Part shown: positions 1-5,676 of the stretch, one piece after another
Position numbering within the stretch: the first letter of the stretch is position 1
Layout of the letters: every line of letters starts with the position of its first letter
Assembly (NCBI GenBank): GCA_017964745.1
Contig: JAGCRJ010000207.1
Location: 1 to 6,303 of the forward strand
Length of the DNA: 6,303 nucleotides
DNA from: Lachnospiraceae bacterium
Lineage (GTDB): Bacteria > Bacillota > Clostridia > Lachnospirales > Lachnospiraceae
Reading direction: 5' to 3'
Notes under the pieces: generated by a model
Told to the model about the DNA's origin: nothing
Seen by the model: the letters and a program-made list of their open reading frames with translations, nothing else
Database searches by the model: none
Translations under genes and position numbers: made by a program

Positions 1-226
1 CCTTAAGATGACGTCGGTTCACAATGTTATCGCGGTTCAGGAGCTTTTCATGGCAGCCAAGACGGTCGGCGGTAACTATTATAAATATTTTGAAAGTTAT
101 CTGGTCATTGCGGTTATCTACTTTGTCCTGTGTTTCTTCATTAACAAGATATTCGGTGTCATAGAAAAGAAGCTTAAAGGAAAAAATGATTATGCTCTGG
201 CAGTCGAGTATATGGATAACCAGTAA
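1..226 (+). CDS. Polar amino acid ABC transporter permease, C-terminal fragment
   Basis: This is the last 74 codons of an integral membrane subunit; the reading frame is open at the left edge of the window (first complete codon at base 2), so the true start lies outside. The visible part begins with a segment resembling the conserved end of HisM/GlnP-type permeases (VIAVQELFMAAKTVGG, YYKYFE). It continues with one hydrophobic helix (about visible residues 33-51, YLVIAVIYFVLCFFINKIF) and a positively charged cytoplasmic tail (EKKLKGK). The EAA loop that contacts the ATPase is not in view. The gene stops 11 bases before a GlnQ/HisP-type ATPase, and the Shine-Dalgarno site of that gene overlaps its TAA stop, which suggests translational coupling. 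The family call rests mainly on this pairing and on the C-terminal motif. The transported substrate cannot be told; the substrate-binding protein is presumably upstream. Confidence 0.85.
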   Translation, partial: LKMTSVHNVIAVQELFMAAKTVGGNYYKYFESYLVIAVIYFVLCFFINKIFGVIEKKLKGKNDYALAVEYMDNQ

Positions 227-237
227 GGAGACGGGAT

Positions 238-978
238 ATGGGTGAAAAGATAATAAGCATTCATGATCTCAGCAAATCATTCGGTGATCATGAGGTTCTT
301 CGGAAAATAGATATGGACATAAGCAAGGGTGAGATCATCTGTATCGTCGGATCTTCAGGCTCCGGAAAATCAACCTTCTTAAGATGCATCAACAAGCTGG
401 AACGTCAGACTTCCGGTAAGATCCTGTATCACGGGAAAGAAGTACGGGATGTACAGAGAGAAGTTAACGATTACCGCGCAAAGGTCGGAATGGTCTTCCA
501 GTCCTTCAATCTGTTCAACAACATGACCGTTCTTCAGAACTGCATGATATGTACCAGGAAAGTTCTTCACATCTCCAAGGAGGAAGCTTTCGACAGAGCG
601 ATAACGCATCTGAAGGAAGTGGGAATGGCACCTTACATAAATGCCAAACCATCACAGCTTTCCGGCGGACAAAAGCAGAGAGTCGCCATTGCAAGATCGC
701 TTTGCATGAATCCGGAAGTTCTTCTTTTTGATGAACCGACATCCGCACTTGATCCCGAGATGGTAGGTGAAGTCCTGAATGTCATGAAGCAGCTTGCAAC
801 GACCGGACTTACCATGATAATCGTTACGCATGAGATGGCTTTTGCCAGAGACGTTTCGACAAGGACCGTGTTCATGGACAGAGGTTATGTTGCGGAAGAT
901 GCACCTCCCGCTCAGATTTTCACAAATCCCAAAAATCCCAGAACGAGGGAATTTCTCAGCAGATATCTTGCCGGATGA
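238..978 (+). CDS. Polar amino acid ABC transporter ATP-binding protein (GlnQ/HisP family)
   Basis: Cytoplasmic ATPase subunit that powers import through the permease encoded just upstream. All motifs of an intact ABC ATPase are present in order: Walker A GSSGSGKST at residues 39-47 or so, Q-loop VFQSFNLF near residue 88, signature LSGGQKQR from residue 141, Walker B VLLFDEP at 161-167, D-loop SALD at 169-172 and the switch histidine in VTHEM (H198). The length of 246 residues is normal for the PAAT (polar amino acid) subfamily, as are the phrases FNLFNNMTVLQN and VTHEMAFARDV. The ATG at 238 follows a GGAG site that overlaps the stop codon of the permease. The next gene begins 29 bases after the stop. 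Specificity within the glutamine, arginine, cystine and histidine importers cannot be assigned from the ATPase alone, so no symbol is given. Confidence 0.96.
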   Translation: MGEKIISIHDLSKSFGDHEVLRKIDMDISKGEIICIVGSSGSGKSTFLRCINKLERQTSGKILYHGKEVRDVQREVNDYRAKVGMVFQSFNLFNNMTVLQNCMICTRKVLHISKEEAFDRAITHLKEVGMAPYINAKPSQLSGGQKQRVAIARSLCMNPEVLLFDEPTSALDPEMVGEVLNVMKQLATTGLTMIIVTHEMAFARDVSTRTVFMDRGYVAEDAPPAQIFTNPKNPRTREFLSRYLAG

Positions 979-994
979 CGGTGAAGTAAAACAC

Positions 995-999
995 GGAGG
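995..999 (+). promoter_or_regulatory. Shine-Dalgarno site that sets the start of the cytidylate kinase-like gene
   Basis: GGAGG lies 8 bases before the ATG at 1008. A GTG in the same frame at 1002 is only 2 bases from the site, too close for initiation, so the ATG at 1008 is the better start. Confidence 0.8.
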
Positions 1000-1007
1000 C
1001 AGTGATA

Positions 1008-1670
1008 ATGGAAAAATTTGTTGTTACGTTTGCGAGAGGATTCGGATCCGGCGGTAAGGAGATTGCATCGCTTCTTGCAAAGGATCTCGGCATTCATTGC
1101 TATGAAAACAGAATACTCACGCTTGCAAGCCAGCTGAGCGGACTTGATGAGAATCTGTTCAATGCGGTCAATGAGAAGATCAGGACGAACGGCGGGTTCT
1201 CCGGATTCCTGAGAGGATTGCCCAGGTCCAAAAACTACATCGCCAAGAACGAAAAGTTCGTATCAGATGACAAGCTCTTCGAATATCAATGCGAGATCAT
1301 CAATTCGCTTGCCGATCAGGAGTCCTGCGTCATAGTCGGTAAATGCGCGGACTATGTTCTTAAAGGCAGGGATAATGTTGTGAGCGTTTATATAGAAGCT
1401 CCGAGAGCATTCTGTCTTCAGAGGACGATCGAGCATATGGGTGTGACACCGGAAGTTGCCAACGCAACGATCACACAGACAGATAAGTACAGGGCGGATT
1501 ATTACGCATACTACACGCATGGCAATTACTGGACGAATCCGGTGAACTATGACATGACTCTCAACAGTGAAAGAGTAGGAATAGAAAACTGCGTGAAGGT
1601 CATTGAAGATTATCTGATCATCCGGGGATTCATCACCGGGGATGATATCGGAAGAGAAAAGAAAGATTGA
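1008..1670 (+). CDS. Cytidylate kinase-like family protein, function unknown
   Basis: A 220-residue soluble protein of the cytidylate kinase-like family (P-loop NMP kinase fold). The N-terminal strand and loop read FVVTFARGFGSGGKEIA (residues 4-20), where the usual GK[S/T] of Walker A is GKE; this change is typical of the family as I know it. Further family features are IVGKCADYVL (109-118), which resembles the IVGRCADYIL segment of relatives, then TDKYRADYYAYYTHGNYW (158-175) and YDMTLNS (181-187). Housekeeping Cmk has an intact Walker A and different substrate-binding residues, so this is unlikely to be the essential CMP kinase. It is the third visible gene of an operon, between a transporter ATPase and an aminotransferase, with gaps of 29 and 16 bases. 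Its role there is unknown: a small-molecule kinase or a regulatory nucleotide-binding protein would both fit. Confidence 0.88.
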   Translation: MEKFVVTFARGFGSGGKEIASLLAKDLGIHCYENRILTLASQLSGLDENLFNAVNEKIRTNGGFSGFLRGLPRSKNYIAKNEKFVSDDKLFEYQCEIINSLADQESCVIVGKCADYVLKGRDNVVSVYIEAPRAFCLQRTIEHMGVTPEVANATITQTDKYRADYYAYYTHGNYWTNPVNYDMTLNSERVGIENCVKVIEDYLIIRGFITGDDIGREKKD

Positions 1671-1672
1671 TC

Positions 1673-1680
1673 GGGAGGAA
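1673..1680 (+). promoter_or_regulatory. Shine-Dalgarno site that sets the start of the aminotransferase
   Basis: GGGAGGAA stands just before the ATG at 1687, with 8 bases between the GGAGG core and the start. It rules out the in-frame ATG at 1642, which lies inside the preceding gene and would add 15 charged residues with no family resemblance. Confidence 0.8.
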
Positions 1681-1686
1681 ATCACA

Positions 1687-2901
1687 ATGAGATTATCTGA
1701 AACAGGTCTTACAGCTCAGGATATTAAGGATAAAGTAAATAAGTACATGATCGAAACTTATGAAAGATTCGATTTTCTTGCGGAAAGTGCCAAGGATCAA
1801 TATCTCTATGATGAAAAGGGAGAGAAGTATCTTGATTTCTATGCAGGCATTGCCGTCAACTCCGCGGGAAGCTGTAACGAGAAGGTTGTAGAAGCGGTCA
1901 TTGAACAGACAAAGACCCTTATGCATACCTTCAACTATCCGTATACCATTCCTCAGGCACTTCTTGCCGAGAAGGTCTGTACCACCATCGGAATGGACAA
2001 GATCTTTTACCAGAACTCCGGTACCGAAGCTAACGAAGCAATGATCAAGATGGCGAGAAAATACGGTATCGAAAAGTACGGTCCGAACAGATATCACATT
2101 GTTACTGCTAAGATGGGCTTCCATGGAAGAACCTTCGGTGCAATGTCCGCAACGGGACAGCCGGGAAACGGATGCCAGGTTGGATTCGGCCCCATGACCT
2201 ACGGTTTTTCCTACGCTCCTTACAATGATCTTCAGGCATTCAAGGACGCATGTACGGAAAATACCATTGCTATCATGATTGAGCCAGTACAGGGTGAGGG
2301 CGGTGTTCATCCCGCAACGATGGAGTTCATGACAGGACTCAGAAAGTTCTGTGATGAAAAGGGAATGCTTCTTCTCATTGATGAGGTTCAGACCGGATGG
2401 TGCAGGACCGGTAAGGTGATGAGCTTCATGCATTACGGCATCAAGCCCGATATTGTTTCCATGGCCAAGGCTCTCGGCGGCGGTATGCCTATCGGTGCGA
2501 TCTGCGCTACCGCGGAAGTTGCCAAGGCATTTTCACCCGGATCCCACGGAACAACATTCGGCGGACATCCGGTAAGCTGCGCAGCCGCTCTTGCACAGGT
2601 CGATGAACTTCTTAAGAGAGACCTTGCGGGTAATGCAGCCGAGATGGGTGAATATTTCATGGATAAGCTGAGATCACTTCCTCATGTTAAAGAGGTAAGG
2701 GGACAGGGGCTTTTAGTCGGTGTTGAATTTGATGATTCGGTCAAGGGAGTTGATGTTAAGCATGAATGTCTCCACAGACATCTTCTCATCACTGCAATAG
2801 GTGACCATGTGATCCGTATGGTTCCTCCACTTATCATAACCAGATCTGATTGTGATGAGGCCGTACGGATCATAAGGGAATCCGTGGAGGCTCTTGCTTA
2901 G
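1687..2901 (+). CDS. Class III PLP-dependent aminotransferase (acetylornithine/omega-amino acid type)
   Basis: A 404-residue cytoplasmic enzyme of fold type I that moves an amino group, usually from an omega-amino group, to a 2-oxo acid. The key elements are all present: the phosphate-binding SGTEA (111-115), FHGRT (145-149) that stacks on the cofactor ring, E199 in MIEPVQGEGG, D232 in LLLIDEVQTG, the Schiff-base lysine K261 in SMAKALGGGMPIGA, and T290 in the GTTFGGHP segment. An Arg in IRMVPPL (R377) matches the carboxylate-binding position of ArgD-like enzymes. Length is normal and there is no sign of damage. Automatic pipelines would probably call it ArgD or aspartate aminotransferase family, but no arginine genes are in view. 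It is followed after 11 bases by an alcohol dehydrogenase, which fits a catabolic role in which the aldehyde product is reduced. GABA, beta-alanine, 5-aminovalerate, ornithine and taurine are all conceivable donors. The family is secure, the substrate is not. Confidence 0.93.
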   Translation: MRLSETGLTAQDIKDKVNKYMIETYERFDFLAESAKDQYLYDEKGEKYLDFYAGIAVNSAGSCNEKVVEAVIEQTKTLMHTFNYPYTIPQALLAEKVCTTIGMDKIFYQNSGTEANEAMIKMARKYGIEKYGPNRYHIVTAKMGFHGRTFGAMSATGQPGNGCQVGFGPMTYGFSYAPYNDLQAFKDACTENTIAIMIEPVQGEGGVHPATMEFMTGLRKFCDEKGMLLLIDEVQTGWCRTGKVMSFMHYGIKPDIVSMAKALGGGMPIGAICATAEVAKAFSPGSHGTTFGGHPVSCAAALAQVDELLKRDLAGNAAEMGEYFMDKLRSLPHVKEVRGQGLLVGVEFDDSVKGVDVKHECLHRHLLITAIGDHVIRMVPPLIITRSDCDEAVRIIRESVEALA

Positions 2902-2907
2902 GAGGTG
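2900..2907 (+). promoter_or_regulatory. Near-perfect Shine-Dalgarno site overlapping the aminotransferase stop
   Basis: AGGAGGTG, a full match to the 16S rRNA tail, overlaps the TAG stop (2899-2901) and sits 5 bases before the ATG at 2913. This links translation of the dehydrogenase closely to that of the aminotransferase. Confidence 0.8.
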
Positions 2908-2912
2908 GATAT

Positions 2913-4070
2913 ATGGATCCTTTTTCTTTTTCCGTACCTCAGAATATCTGTTTCGGATGGGGAATGCTTGGCAAGCTTCCGGACATGGCACGTGAGCTCG
3001 GAGCAAAGAAAGCATTCATTGTTTCGGGGCCTCATCTTGATAAATCCGGACTTGTTGCAAGGTGTTCGGAAAGTCTTGCCGCAGCCGGGATCGAAAGCGG
3101 TAAGTTTACGGAGACCGAAGCCAATCCGTCAACGGAAACGGTAGAAAGAGCAACGGAAGAATTTAAAAAGAGCGGAGCCGATGTCATTGTCGCATTCGGA
3201 GGCGGATCTCCCATTGATGTGGCAAAGGCGGTCGCACTGCTCGGAAAATATGGTGGTAAGATCACGGAATACGAAGGCGTCGGAAAGGTGCCCGGTCCTG
3301 TTGTTCCGATGATTGCAATCCCCATTACCGCGGGTACGGGATCCGAAGTTACTTCTTTTTCCGTGATAACGGATCATTCAAGAAATTATAAGCTGACGGT
3401 CGGAAGCGCATATCTTCTTCCGCAGAAGGTGCTGCTGGATCCCGAGCTAATAACTTCGGTTCCAAAGAATACCGCTGCATATTGCGGTGCGGATGCAATG
3501 GTTCATGCGCTGGAAAGCTATATCTCACTGGCATCTTCACCGTTTTCGGATATGATGGCTCTTAAGGCGCTGGAACTGATCGGAAGTAATCTGAAGGCTT
3601 ATGTTGCGGACCGCAGAAACCGGGAGGCGGCGGAGGCAATGCTGCAGGGTTCTCTTTTTGCGGGAATTGCATTTTCACATGCAAGGCTTGGAAACGTTCA
3701 CGCGATGAGCCACCCGGTAAGTGCATACTTTGACGTTCCGCACGGACTTGCCAATGCGATAATCCTTCCGACAGTGGTTGATTTCAATGCTCTCGCGGAT
3801 CATGGAAAATACTATGAGATTTACCGCAGGATTTCACCGGGCCCGGTTTCAAAGGATGCATTCCGCACGGAGATGCTTTCTGCGGAGATAAGGGCGCTGA
3901 ACTATTCACTTGATATACCCTCTACCTTATGGGAAGTCGGAGTGGATGAAGAAAGGATACCCGAAATGGCGGCTGACGCGATGAAGAGCGGTAATATTGC
4001 GGTCAATCCGAGATCAACAACCATCGATGACATAGAAGAACTCTACAGGATAAGCAGTCGGTCTTTCTGA
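2913..4070 (+). CDS. Iron-containing alcohol dehydrogenase (group III)
   Basis: A 385-residue NAD(P)-dependent oxidoreductase of the iron-containing alcohol dehydrogenase family (FucO, AdhB and 4-hydroxybutyrate dehydrogenase are relatives), which in fermenters usually reduces an aldehyde to an alcohol. The dinucleotide-binding motif GGGSPID is at residues 96-102 and the conserved TAGTGSE at 139-145. The metal ligands expected by comparison with FucO are all there: D194 and H198 in CGADAMVHALE, H263 in GNVHAMSHP, and H277 in DVPHGLANAIILP; H267 is the further conserved histidine. Length is normal and the N-terminus (SVPQNICFGWGML) is typical, so the ATG at 2913 is the start. It is the last gene of the operon, and its final codons form part of the terminator stem. 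The pairing with an aminotransferase suggests an amino-aldehyde or semialdehyde substrate; this is inference. Confidence 0.95.
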   Translation: MDPFSFSVPQNICFGWGMLGKLPDMARELGAKKAFIVSGPHLDKSGLVARCSESLAAAGIESGKFTETEANPSTETVERATEEFKKSGADVIVAFGGGSPIDVAKAVALLGKYGGKITEYEGVGKVPGPVVPMIAIPITAGTGSEVTSFSVITDHSRNYKLTVGSAYLLPQKVLLDPELITSVPKNTAAYCGADAMVHALESYISLASSPFSDMMALKALELIGSNLKAYVADRRNREAAEAMLQGSLFAGIAFSHARLGNVHAMSHPVSAYFDVPHGLANAIILPTVVDFNALADHGKYYEIYRRISPGPVSKDAFRTEMLSAEIRALNYSLDIPSTLWEVGVDEERIPEMAADAMKSGNIAVNPRSTTIDDIEELYRISSRSF

Positions 4071-4083
4071 CCGGCTGCTTTTT
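4052..4083 (+). terminator. Intrinsic terminator overlapping the end of the alcohol dehydrogenase
   Basis: A 12-bp stem (4052-4063 with 4069-4080, one G-T wobble at 4058/4074) with a 5-base loop TTTCT is followed by a run of T (4079-4083). The TGA stop (4068-4070) lies at the loop and right arm, so the last residues SSRSF are coded by the stem. It ends the transporter-aminotransferase-dehydrogenase operon. Confidence 0.9.
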
Positions 4084-4121
4084 AATATCGTCCTTGCTAC
4101 GGGTGGTAATAAGTTTTAAAA

Positions 4122-4127
4122 TATAAT
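4122..4127 (+). promoter_or_regulatory. Promoter -10 box of the MurL-like gene
   Basis: A perfect TATAAT lies 38 bases after the terminator and 28 bases before the ATG at 4156. No good -35 box is found at 16-18 bases upstream; TTGCTA at 4094-4099 would need a 22-base spacer. There is no TGn extension. Transcription would start near 4134, which makes the ATG at 4126 unusable and supports the start at 4156. Confidence 0.5.
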
Positions 4128-4155
4128 GCATAATCTTTATTGCAAGGCGGTAATC

Positions 4156-5511
4156 ATGTCACAGAAACAGTTTGACGATCTCAGAAAACTTTACGATACA
4201 TTTGAATACAGAAAATATGAGATGAGAACGGAGGACGGATTTCTTTTCGTCAGATTCAGGTTCTCGATTCCCGGTCTGAGGGACTTCATGCCCGAGTGGA
4301 AATTCCCTCTCGGAGAAAGAGACGTTGATCTGAACGATCCGATCCTCAGAGCTCTCGTATTCAATCTCGGACTTGTCGAGACGATAAGCTACTACAAGGC
4401 GGTATGTCCCGAGAAGGTTGTCATCAAGTGCGGTTCTCTTTCCGCTTCCCAGATGGACTGGTGGAAGAAGCTGTATTACAACGGACTCGGTGAATTCCTT
4501 TACAGGAACGGCATTACCGTATCAAAGGACAGACTTGTCAGATTCGAATGTGCCACAACCACGGATGATGAGCCTGCCGTTCTTCATGATGATAAGACTT
4601 ATTCGGGGTGTCTCGTTCCCGTGGGAGGCGGCAAGGATTCCGTCGTCAGCCTTGAGCTCCTTAAGGGAGAAGATATTACGACTTATGTTGTCAATGAGAA
4701 TGCGACCGCGACCAATGTCATTGAAAAGTGCAGTCACAAGAAGGGCGTTTATACCGCCAAGAGAACTCTCGATGCGGAGATAATAAGGCTGAACGAAGAG
4801 GGATATATGAACGGTCATATTCCCATCTCTGCGGTATTTGCTTTCTCTGCTGTGATCACCGCATATCTGTGCGGCTTTAAGTACATTGCCCTTTCAAATG
4901 AGACCAGCGCCAACGAGAGTACGGTGCCCGGAACCAAGGTAAACCATCAGTACTCCAAGAGCTTTGAATTCGAAGAGGATTTCGATGAATATATCGAGGG
5001 AATAACCGATTCGGATATCCATTATTTCTCGCTCTTAAGACCCTTCACCGAAGCGCAGATCGCAGCGGTATTTGCGGCAAAGGGTAAGGATTATTACAGA
5101 GTCTTCAGATCCTGCAACAGGGGTAGCAAGAAGGGCATATGGTGCTGTTCCTGCCCCAAGTGTCTCTTCGTATATATCATCATGAGTCCTTTCATAGAAG
5201 AGGATGAGCTGGTGCAGATATTCGGAGAAAAGCTTCTGGACAAAGAATCTCTCGATAAGGATTTCAGGGAGCTTGTCGGACTTGATGAGAACAAGCCCTT
5301 CGAATGCGTCGGAACAAGAAGTGAGGTTGCAGCCTGCCTTCAGGCATATATCGAGAGCGGCAGGAAGAGCCTTCTTACTGACAGATATGAGCAGGAGATC
5401 GCAAAGCTCCGTACCCAGCCTCTTTTCGGAATGATGAAGGAGTGGTGTGACGATAACTGCGTACCCGAAGTATTCGTTCCCCGTCTTAAGGAAGCACTCG
5501 CTGAGTTATGA
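4156..5511 (+). CDS. Probable MurL-like UDP-MurNAc-L-Ala-L-Glu epimerase (PP-loop protein)
   Basis: A 451-residue soluble protein. From recalled family motifs it matches MurL, an ATP-using enzyme that inverts the terminal L-Glu of UDP-MurNAc-L-Ala-L-Glu to D-Glu in the cytoplasmic stage of peptidoglycan synthesis. The N-terminal 150 residues hold no motif I know. PVGGGKDS (155-162) is a PP-loop like those of ATP pyrophosphatases that adenylate a carboxylate. Then come GHIP (220-223), ALSNETSANES (245-255), NHQYSKS (263-269), FSLLRPFTEAQIA (291-303), RSCNRG (318-323), the cysteine cluster WCCSCPKC (329-336), which may bind metal, and FECVGTRSE (382-390). The start at 4156 has a modest AAGGCGG site 5 bases upstream and lies after the -10 box; the ATG at 4126 overlaps that box. 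It appears monocistronic: a terminator precedes it and no MurD2-like ligase follows. Other PP-loop enzymes (QueC, TilS, NAD synthetase) fit less well. PP-loop identity is near certain; the MurL assignment is likely but unaligned. Confidence 0.7.
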   Translation: MSQKQFDDLRKLYDTFEYRKYEMRTEDGFLFVRFRFSIPGLRDFMPEWKFPLGERDVDLNDPILRALVFNLGLVETISYYKAVCPEKVVIKCGSLSASQMDWWKKLYYNGLGEFLYRNGITVSKDRLVRFECATTTDDEPAVLHDDKTYSGCLVPVGGGKDSVVSLELLKGEDITTYVVNENATATNVIEKCSHKKGVYTAKRTLDAEIIRLNEEGYMNGHIPISAVFAFSAVITAYLCGFKYIALSNETSANESTVPGTKVNHQYSKSFEFEEDFDEYIEGITDSDIHYFSLLRPFTEAQIAAVFAAKGKDYYRVFRSCNRGSKKGIWCCSCPKCLFVYIIMSPFIEEDELVQIFGEKLLDKESLDKDFRELVGLDENKPFECVGTRSEVAACLQAYIESGRKSLLTDRYEQEIAKLRTQPLFGMMKEWCDDNCVPEVFVPRLKEALAEL

Positions 5512-5668
5512 AATGAAAACTGTACTTCGAAATGACCGCACGACATAGAACGTATCGCGGTGAAAAAGAAATAAGAAGCAAAAAAAGTGTCCCGGACAGT
5601 CATGATCTGTCCGGGACTATATATTATACGGATAGCCAAATATGGGCCCTCCGTGTAAAACGGGATTG
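5512..5668. other. Convergent intergenic region
   Basis: These 157 bases separate the MurL-like gene (+) from the L,D-transpeptidase (-). They contain two hairpins with T-runs for the minus strand (listed separately) and a purine-rich, A-rich stretch at 5562-5587. A weak imperfect hairpin (5535-5539 with 5557-5561) has no T-run on either strand. No credible gene is present; the ATG at 5513 opens only 11 codons. Confidence 0.7.
5580..5617 (-). terminator. Strong intrinsic terminator for the L,D-transpeptidase, possibly bidirectional
   Basis: A perfect 11-bp GC-rich stem (5589-5599 with 5607-5617, loop of 7) is followed, read on the minus strand, by two bases and then seven T (complement of A 5580-5586). 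On the plus strand the stem is followed only by TATATATTATA, so it would stop the MurL-like transcript less efficiently, yet it is the only plausible plus-strand terminator there. Confidence 0.85.
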
Positions 5669-5676
5669 TCATCCCG
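5657..5676 (-). terminator. Short terminator hairpin at the stop codon of the L,D-transpeptidase
   Basis: On the minus strand CGGGAT and ATCCCG form a 6-bp stem with a 4-base loop, followed by TTTT. The TGA stop (5671-5669) is at the top of the hairpin. Stem and T-run are short, so this is probably a weak first terminator, backed up by the stronger one about 40 bases further on. Confidence 0.55.

Noticed and set aside
1642..1686. Extended start of the aminotransferase by 15 residues.
   Set aside because: It lies within the preceding gene and ignores the strong GGGAGGAA site before 1687.
1693..2433. Long minus-strand open frame of 246 codons inside the aminotransferase gene.
   Set aside because: It is antisense to a clearly conserved enzyme, has no recognisable domain, and its composition reflects the opposite strand.
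4126..4155. Upstream ATG that would extend the MurL-like protein by 10 residues (MHNLYCKAVI).
   Set aside because: It overlaps the TATAAT box and has no ribosome binding site; the ATG at 4156 has one.
4156..5511. QueC, TilS or NAD synthetase as the identity of the PP-loop protein.
   Set aside because: The PP-loop is internal at residue 155 after a long N-terminal region, and the NETSANES, NHQYSKS and RSCNRG segments are not features I know from those families.
5513..5548. ATG with 11 codons directly after the MurL-like gene, considered as a remnant of a downstream MurD2-like gene.
   Set aside because: It is too short and shows no similarity that I can recognise; no ligase motif follows in any frame.
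5535..5561. Imperfect hairpin considered as the terminator of the MurL-like gene.
   Set aside because: The stem is only 5 bp plus 3 bp with a bulge and it is followed by A-rich, not T-rich, sequence.
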